Source of the DNA: Macrostomum hystrix
Taxonomy: Eukaryota; Platyhelminthes; Macrostomidae
DNA length: 64,000 nucleotides
Assembly (NCBI GenBank): GCA_950097015.1
Contig: CATNEN010000035.1
Coordinates: forward strand, 567,501 to 631,500
Reading direction: 5' to 3'
In this document: in pieces, positions 58,260 through 64,000 of the stretch
Position numbering within the stretch: the first letter of the stretch is position 1
Layout of the letters: each line of letters opens with the position of its first letter
The notes under the pieces: generated by a model
Database searches by the model: none
The model's input: the letters and a program-made list of their open reading frames with translations, nothing else
What the model was told of the DNA's origin: nothing
Position numbers and translations under genes: made by a program

Positions 58260-58270
58260 CCTCGTCGCCA
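58253..58270 (-). other. Primer-binding site candidate of Gypsy element 2
   Basis: TGGCGACGAGGATGGCT begins one base after the 5' LTR on the minus strand. The gag ATG lies within it. tRNA not assigned. Confidence 0.55.
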
Positions 58271-58271
58271 A

Positions 58272-58570
58272 TGTGAAATTATGAGATCTGAGACGAGTAA
58301 GTTAGGAGTAGAAAACAAGCACGCATTCATTAGCGTCCGCGCAGTCATATTTATTGTACTAGTACGACTCAATGGCTGACTCAGCATTGTTAGGAGATTA
58401 GGGGTGGGTGCTACAGCGCCTTGCATCAGTGAGAGAAAGTAAGCACAGTGGGGTGACATGGGTGCACGTGAACTATAGCCATGCAGATAGCAAATAGCGA
58501 GTATTGAAATGACAATAACTAGCTGTTATAGAGTGGCGCGCAAATAGTACTTTTGCTAAGCTATCCGACA
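58272..58570 (-). repeat. 5' LTR of Gypsy element 2
   Basis: 299 bp, no difference from the 3' LTR detected by eye. Confidence 0.95.
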
Positions 58571-58680
58571 GAATGCATCTCTGGGAGTAATGAATGCATC
58601 TCTGGGAGTAATGAATGCATCTCTGGGATTACTGAATGCATCTCTGGGATTACTGAATGCATCTCTGGGAGTAATGGAAT
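58571..58680. repeat. 21-bp minisatellite, right part after the insertion
   Basis: Five further units of the array seen at 53961-54583, starting with the duplicated GAATG. Confidence 0.95.
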
Positions 58681-59180
58681 GTGGAATATTGGAATGTGGA
58701 ATATTGGATATGGAATATGGAATATAGGATATAGGATATGGGATACGGAATATGGTATATGGAATATGGGATATGGGATATGGGATATGAAATATGAATA
58801 TGAGATATGGAATATGGGACATGGAATATGGGATATGAAATATAATTATGAGATATGGAATATGGGACATGGAATATGGGATATGGAATATGGAATATGA
58901 AATATGAATATGAGATATGGAATATGGGACATGGAATATGGGATATGGAATATGGAATATGAAATACGGAATATGGAATATGGGGAATGGAATGTGGAAT
59001 ATGGGATATGGAATATGGAGTATGGAATATGGAATATGGAATATGGGATATGGGATACGGAATATGGAATGTGGGATATGGAATATGGAATATGGAATAT
59101 GGAATATGGAGTATGGAATATGGAATATGAAATATGGGATATGGAATTTGTAATATGGAATGTGAAATTCGGAATATGAA
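58681..59180. repeat. AT-rich minisatellite of GGAATATGGGATAT units
   Basis: Degenerate 7-bp-based units (GGAATAT, GGGATAT, GAAATAT) in about 35-bp higher-order groups. It follows the 21-bp array without a gap, and the junction GGAGTAATGGAATGTGGAAT looks transitional. Long open frames on both strands are artefacts. Confidence 0.95.
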
Positions 59181-59689
59181 CTCGCGTTGTTCAAACTCTA
59201 AAGAAATGAGCCATGCCAACCAGTTGTAAGCCCGTAATGAGCTGTGCATTTAGTGGTATTGCCAATTTTGTTTTACTAATTAACTGCGTACTCAAAGCTA
59301 CATAACAAGTGCAAGCAATCGGCATTGATCAGTTGTTTTAAATAAAGTGTCTTCTTTGAAGCTAAACCTAAAAGTACATTGCTTTTTAGCACGCGCTCAG
59401 AATCCTATGTTCAGCTGCTTTCGTGCTTACTCACAACGGACAAAACAATAGAAGACAAAATCATGAACAACAATAACAGTAAAATCAAGCAATTTGACGT
59501 GACGTTTCAATAAAAACGGTGTGCATTCTAAGCAATTTTTGTCTGCATTGAGAATAAAAAGCAACATGAGCATCTGCACTCAAATCTAAACAATGGGAAG
59601 ATTTTCCAGAAACAAACTTAATAAAATGATGTTTTAAGTGATTAAAATATGCTTAAAATACGCGTTCGTTGCAGTTGTATACTTCTAAC
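59181..59689. other. AT-rich spacer, no gene
   Basis: Nothing recognised. Confidence 0.4.
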
Positions 59690-59945
59690 TGACTGTACAC
59701 TAAAGTCAATGTACTTCAAACTGACTGTACACTAAAGTCAATGTACTTCAAACTGACTGTACACTAAAGTCAATGTACTTCAAACTGACTGTACACTAAA
59801 GTCAATGTACTTCAAACTGACTGTACACTAAAGTCAATGTACTTCAAACTGACTGTACACTAAAGTCAATGTGCTTCTAACTGACTGTACACTAAAGTCA
59901 ATGTACTTCTAAACTGACTGTACACTAAAGTCAATGTACTTCTTG
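59690..59945. repeat. 31-bp minisatellite
   Basis: Eight copies of a unit containing CTGACTGTACACTAAAGTCA and ATGTACTTCAA. Homogeneous. Confidence 0.96.
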
Positions 59946-60214
59946 CTGTGCCCAATTCATTTTTTTATACTTCTAGCTAACTGTAAGTCGCTGTCAATGA
60001 AGCTTCACTAGTTATAAAAAAGTTTTATCGCAGCATTGCAGGGCCCGCAATTTTTGCAGCATTTGAAAGCACACTATACTATGTGCGTAGTTCAATACTA
60101 CTATACGGTCACCTAAGAAAATGAAAAGGTCCATTAAATGACAGGTGCTGCCTATAACCTATAGAGTAATTGAGCTAGTACAAATGAAGCTATAATATCA
60201 CCTAAGTCATGTAG

Positions 60215-63200
60215 TCATGTGCTTGCAAAGTTATCATTGCTGTGCAGAAGCGTGCCACCGCTACTAGAAGGAGATGTTCCGTGACCAGGAAAAGGCAGTG
60301 GACGCTTTGCAGTCGCCTTCTTCTGCTGTTGCTTTTTCTTTTGCTGCTCCAGTTGATGCTGCTGCTGCTGCTGCAATTGTTCAATCCGTCTGAATTCCTT
60401 CAATAGATCGATGGCCTCTTCGGTGTTTTCTTCTAGCCGATAATCTGCCGCAGTGTCCGCTACGTCCACCCCGGTGGCGGCATTGTAGTTGAAGACTGGC
60501 TGGATTCGCAAAACCGACTGGCCCAGCGGAAGCTCCGGGCTCCGGTAGGTGTAGGGCAGCGGCGGCGCCGCGGAGGCACCGGTGCCGGTGAAAGTCCTGC
60601 TGGGTCTAGCGGTCGCATTGTGTGAGGTCGGACCATTGCCCATTGACTGTTCCAGGGGATCATTGTTGAAGAAAATCCTTGGGTACGGGAGCGGCTGTTG
60701 GTTGGGTTGCGGTAGCGACGTCGGAGATTGAAGCTCCGTCATCGTTGTCGCGTCCGCTACTGGCTTCGTCAAGGGTCGCAGTGCGATAGCTTGATGAATT
60801 GATGCCTCCTGGATAAGCAGGTCAATACGGGTGTACACAACGACAAGCGCTAACCCTTAAGGTTATAATAAGGTTTTAAACTGCCTGTTTAATGATGCCT
60901 GTGATTAAGCAAGCTTCGAGCTCAAGACTTTAACTAAAGTACAAAAAAATCTGAAAATGCGAGTACAGTAGACCCACCTCATCCTCCTTGCCAGTGTTGG
61001 CCGGGGCAGACCAGCGCTTTCTGTCAAGTCTTCGACGTCTAAAATAATTAAGATTCGGATTGCGCGAGTTAATACTGAGATAATACTGCAGTAGCTAGGT
61101 ACAATGGAGTTAATTGTGCTGCTCACAAATGCGCATTTGAAGAAATTATGAACAAGTACTTTTTCGAATATGTTCATGCATGCTGTCGTAAAACTACGAG
61201 TATAATTCTATATATTGGTGTTCATATGGATTAAAACAATCAATTAAGGCGGCAACTTCAAAGACCCGCACTTGATGAAGCGGCAACTATAAAGACACAC
61301 TCAATTAAAGCGGCAACTTCAAAGACCCACACTTGATGAAGCGGCAACTTTAAAGACACACACTCAATTAAAGCGGCAACTTCAAAGACCCACACTTGAT
61401 GAAGCGGCAACTTTAAAGACACACACTCAATTAAAGCGGCAACTTCAAAGACCCACACTTGATGAAGCGGCAACTTTAAAGACACACTCAATTAAAGCGG
61501 CAACTTCAAAGACCCACACTTGATGAAGCGGCAACTTTAAAAACACACACTCAATTGAAGCGGCAACTTCAAAGACGCACACATATTTGAAGCGACAACT
61601 TCTTGGACCCACACTTAACTAAAGCAGCAACTTCAAAGGGCTAAATTTTTTAAAGAAAATTAGACTGTTATAAAAAATCTGCTAAGTTTAAAAAAAGAAC
61701 TGAACCTTAAGAAAATGTTTTTGTACGAGCTCGTACACAAATATAAGCAACGAAACAGAAAGCATGCGAAAACGTTCTACAAAGAAGGACTTACATATCC
61801 ATAACCAGACAACAGATAGCCAACAGAACAACAAACATTGCTATTAACGCGATAGCAGCCACAATGCCTGTGGCTGAGAGGGTCGTTCCGGAGAAGCCCG
61901 CAGCGGCCAAGCTGCGAATCATGTCTGCAATGTTGGCGACGGCAGCTGGACTGGAGGAGGAGGCAGAGGGACTGGAGGAGGAGGCTGTGGGACTGGAGGA
62001 GGAGGCTGTGGGACTGGAGGAGGAGGCAGTGGGACTGGAGGAGGAGGCAGCTGGACTGGAGGAGGAGGCAGCTGGACTGGAGGAGGAGACAGTGGGACTG
62101 GAGGAGGAGGCAGCGGGACTGGAGGAGGAGGCAGCGGGACTGGAGGAGGAGGCAGCGGGACTGGAGGAGGAGGCAGCTGGACTGGAGGAGGAGGCAGTGG
62201 GACTGGAGGAGGAGGCAGTGGGACTGGAGGAGGAGGCAGAGGGACTGGAGGAGGAGGCAGCTGGACTGGAGGAGGAGGCAGTGGGACTGGAGGAGGAGGC
62301 TGTGGGACTGGAGGAGGAGGCAGTGGGACTGGAGGAGGAGGCAGTGGGACTGCAGGAGGAGGCAGCGGGACTGGAGGAGGAGACAGTGGGACTGGAGGAG
62401 GAGGCAGTGGGACTGCAGGAGGAGGCAGCGGGACTGGAGGAGGAGACAGTGGGACTGGAGGAGGAGGCAGCGGGACTGGAGGAGGAGGCAGCGGGACTGG
62501 AGGAGGAGGCAGCGGGACTGGAGGAGGAGGCAGCGGGACTGGAGGAGGAGGCAGCGGGACTGGAGGAGGAGGCAGCGGGACTGGAGGAGGAGGCAGCGGG
62601 ACTGGAGGAGGAGGCAGCGGGACTGGAGGAGGAGGCAGCGGGACTGGAGGAGGAGGCAGCGGGACTGGAGGAGGAGGCAGCGGGACTGGAGGAGGAGGCA
62701 GCGGGACTGGAGGAGGAGGCAGCGGGACTGGAGGAGGAGGCAGCGGGACTGGAGGAGGAGGCAGTGGCAGAGCAAATAAAGAACATAAGGAGTATTGCAG
62801 CACAACAATTTTCGTACAAGCAGGTCAGGGAATGGTAAATAATGTAACTCAATCGAAGATGTAAGTGGAGTTGTGTAAATATTGAACAACACTGGAAAAC
62901 GAAATGATTAACAGATAGCACCAATTAAATGTTTGAAGCGAATCGATTAACACATTTATAGGCTTTAATTTTATCGACAACAAAAATACATCATACTTTC
63001 CCTTGTCACAGAGGTTTTACTTTCCGCACAATGCTAATACACTACTTATTAAGTAGTTTGTTGAAAAGTATTTATGCTTCTTAGTTTTTTAAAGCGATAA
63101 CTTTCCATAAAAAGGCCAAAATCCAAGCGCTATTGCCTACTGCCAGTAGAACTCCAGAAATTTGTCACTAAAACAAGACTTGCTAACCTAGCTAGGTACC

Positions 63201-63302
63201 AGGACAATAGCAGGATTAACAGCATCGCTGCCCCAGCTATAGTCAACCCGACCGCCGTCATGATGCGGTCAAGCCGGCGCTGCAACTGCTTCTCAATGTA
63301 CG
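60215..63302 (-). CDS. Two-segment membrane protein with long cytoplasmic tail (5' end incomplete)
   Basis: Four exons fit in phase on the minus strand: 63302-63200, an exon ending at 61795, 61038-60978, and 60808-60215. The first gives YIEKQLQRRLDRIM and a membrane segment, TAVGLTIAGAAMLLILLLS. The second ends ANIADMIRSLAAAGFSG and a second membrane segment, ATGIVAAIALIAMFVVLLAI, then CCLVMD. Next comes a basic RRRLDRKRW junction, and the last exon encodes about 197 residues rich in Pro, Ser, Thr and Gln (YPRIFFNNDPLEQS, PPLPYTYRSPELPLG, EAIDLLKEFRRIEQL, a Gln/Lys-rich stretch, TLLHSNDNFAST at the end). The start of the second exon is uncertain because a 21-bp array supplies many equivalent acceptors, all CAG|T in one frame. 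Family not recognised. The two membrane exons resemble each other, which suggests an old exon duplication. Confidence 0.55.
61250..61615. repeat. About 60-bp minisatellite in a membrane-protein gene intron
   Basis: About six copies of a 58-62-bp unit made of two half-repeats, GCGGCAACTTCAAAGACCCA / CACTTGATGAA and GCGGCAACTTTAAAGACACA / CTCAATTAAA. It lies about 180 bases after the donor at 61794. Confidence 0.95.
61945..62770. repeat. 21-bp minisatellite resembling a ladder of 3' splice sites
   Basis: About 39 copies of GGAGGAGGAGGCAGCGGGAC plus T. On the coding (minus) strand each unit reads CGCTGCCTCCTCCTCCAG|T, a pyrimidine tract followed by CAG. The unit length keeps frame and would encode (SSSSPAA)n if exonic. 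Left copies are more varied; the right two thirds are nearly uniform. Confidence 0.96.
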
Positions 63303-64000
63303 CTGGAAAGTTGCGGAAAACATTTTTTGTTAATCTTACTAGCTCTGTCTATTGGAGTCAATCTTATTAGATTTATGGACAATCAGTTGGAGTGGGTTGA
63401 TTGTGTTGGCTGCTACTCTCAGGGTAGCGCGCTTTTTACTTATAATTCCTGCCTTTCTTGGCTATGGCTTATCGATTATGGTAATATGAAATAGTCGAGG
63501 ATTGTGGAGACCCATTGGAGTACTCAGTCAAGCAACTCACACTTCATCTTATACGAAAGCGGAGCAGTGGACCTAGCTTAACACGAGGTTTTAGAGGCTA
63601 CCCTTTACTTTCGCAGACTACGATGTTTTTTCACTGAAAATGCGATTTACAGAGTCGATAATTACATTTCTAGGTAGGGTTCGCTAGCTTCCCGACTCTA
63701 TTTATGGGATCGCCATTATTCGGTGTACAGTTGATGTTAAAAGTGCAGAAAAATTTACACTGCAAATCCACACAGTCGGCGTCTGTGCTGTTAGCGGTTG
63801 CAATGCACCTGTTAGGTGAAATTATATGAACAAGTAATGCGTGAGATTTAGAGCATCAGCAGGATTAGCTAAATCAGTTTTGTTATCCGATTGGTGAGTG
63901 AGTTGATAAATGCTTAATTAAGTTAATTGCGAATCAGTTGGAATACTGTAGAGAGTGCCTGCTTACTGCTTGTTACGATTTATGAGTCATGTAAATTAAT
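63303..64000. other. Right edge, possible upstream exon of the membrane-protein gene
   Basis: Mostly unassigned. On the minus strand 63808-63729 has an acceptor (CCTAACAG) and a donor (AACT|GTACAC), and reads CIATANSTDADCVDLQCKFF then CTFNIN, with four cysteines and N-glycosylation sites. Its end phase (1) fits the 63302 exon. This would be a Cys-rich extracellular piece, but the signals are only moderate. Confidence 0.3.

Larger units (their letters stand above)
54584..58570 (-). mobile_element. Young, internally deleted Gypsy-type LTR retrotransposon (4.0 kb)
   Basis: Two 299-bp LTRs (54584-54882, 58272-58570) appear identical base for base. A 5-bp target duplication, GAATG (54579-54583, 58571-58575), flanks the element inside the 21-bp minisatellite. 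In minus orientation the LTR reads TGTCGG...TTCACA. The single open frame encodes Gag, PR, RT and IN, but the RNase H domain is mostly missing. Structure and identity point to a very recent insertion. Confidence 0.96.

Noticed and set aside
61777-62924. Long Glu-, Pro- and Leu-rich frames across the 21-bp array
   Set aside because: Frames are open on both strands because the unit is 21 bp. Only the minus frame that runs into the membrane segment has any support, and that is described under the gene.

Overview
This is a window of animal nuclear DNA, not bacterial. Genes are split by GT-AG introns, and their products are metazoan: an ILF2/NF45 protein, a complete EHD-family ATPase, a SPI-like ETS factor, a fibronectin-type-II receptor-like protein, a two-segment membrane protein and a coiled-coil protein. 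The very high load of tandem repeats, short introns and young Gypsy elements suggests a repeat-rich invertebrate, possibly a flatworm or other spiralian. I cannot name the species.

Layout. 0-6 kb: three first coding exons on the minus strand (620-728, 4182-4344, 5764-5963), each followed downstream by minisatellite arrays. 6-9.6 kb: SINE copies and otherwise unassigned DNA. 10.2-13.0 kb: an eight-exon coiled-coil gene (+). 13.4-15.7 kb: ILF2 (-), tail-to-tail with the coiled-coil gene. 16.4-22.9 kb: a complete young Gypsy element (+) with 384-bp LTRs. 23.55-24.29 kb: a 740-bp element with terminal inverted repeats and a 9-bp target duplication. 25.3-25.8 kb: a decayed coding patch. 27.3-29.6 kb: the FN2 gene (+), its intron filled by an array. 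29.8-41.7 kb: a cluster of about ten minisatellite arrays separated by 0.3-0.8 kb spacers with exon-like islands. 42.6-46.7 kb: EHD gene (-), five exons, 533 aa. 47.97-48.89 kb: two inverted-repeat elements. 51.8-53.25 kb: ETS gene (-), five exons, 346 aa, with polyglutamine. 54.58-58.57 kb: a second Gypsy element (-), LTRs identical by eye, lacking most of RNase H, inserted inside a 21-bp minisatellite. 60.2-63.3 kb (perhaps to 63.8): the membrane-protein gene (-), running towards the right edge.

By eye, about 15 kb (nearly a quarter) is minisatellite and about 10.5 kb is LTR retrotransposon. The most unusual pattern is positional. In ILF2, EHD, FN2, the membrane-protein gene and the three left-edge exons, arrays lie just inside the intron, 0 to about 180 bases after the 5' splice site. 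In FN2 and EHD they start at the donor itself and their units resemble splice sites. Conversely, a 21-bp array in the membrane-protein gene resembles a ladder of 3' splice sites in one reading frame. Exon structures here were worked out by hand from splice signals, phase continuity and recognised protein families, without transcript evidence.
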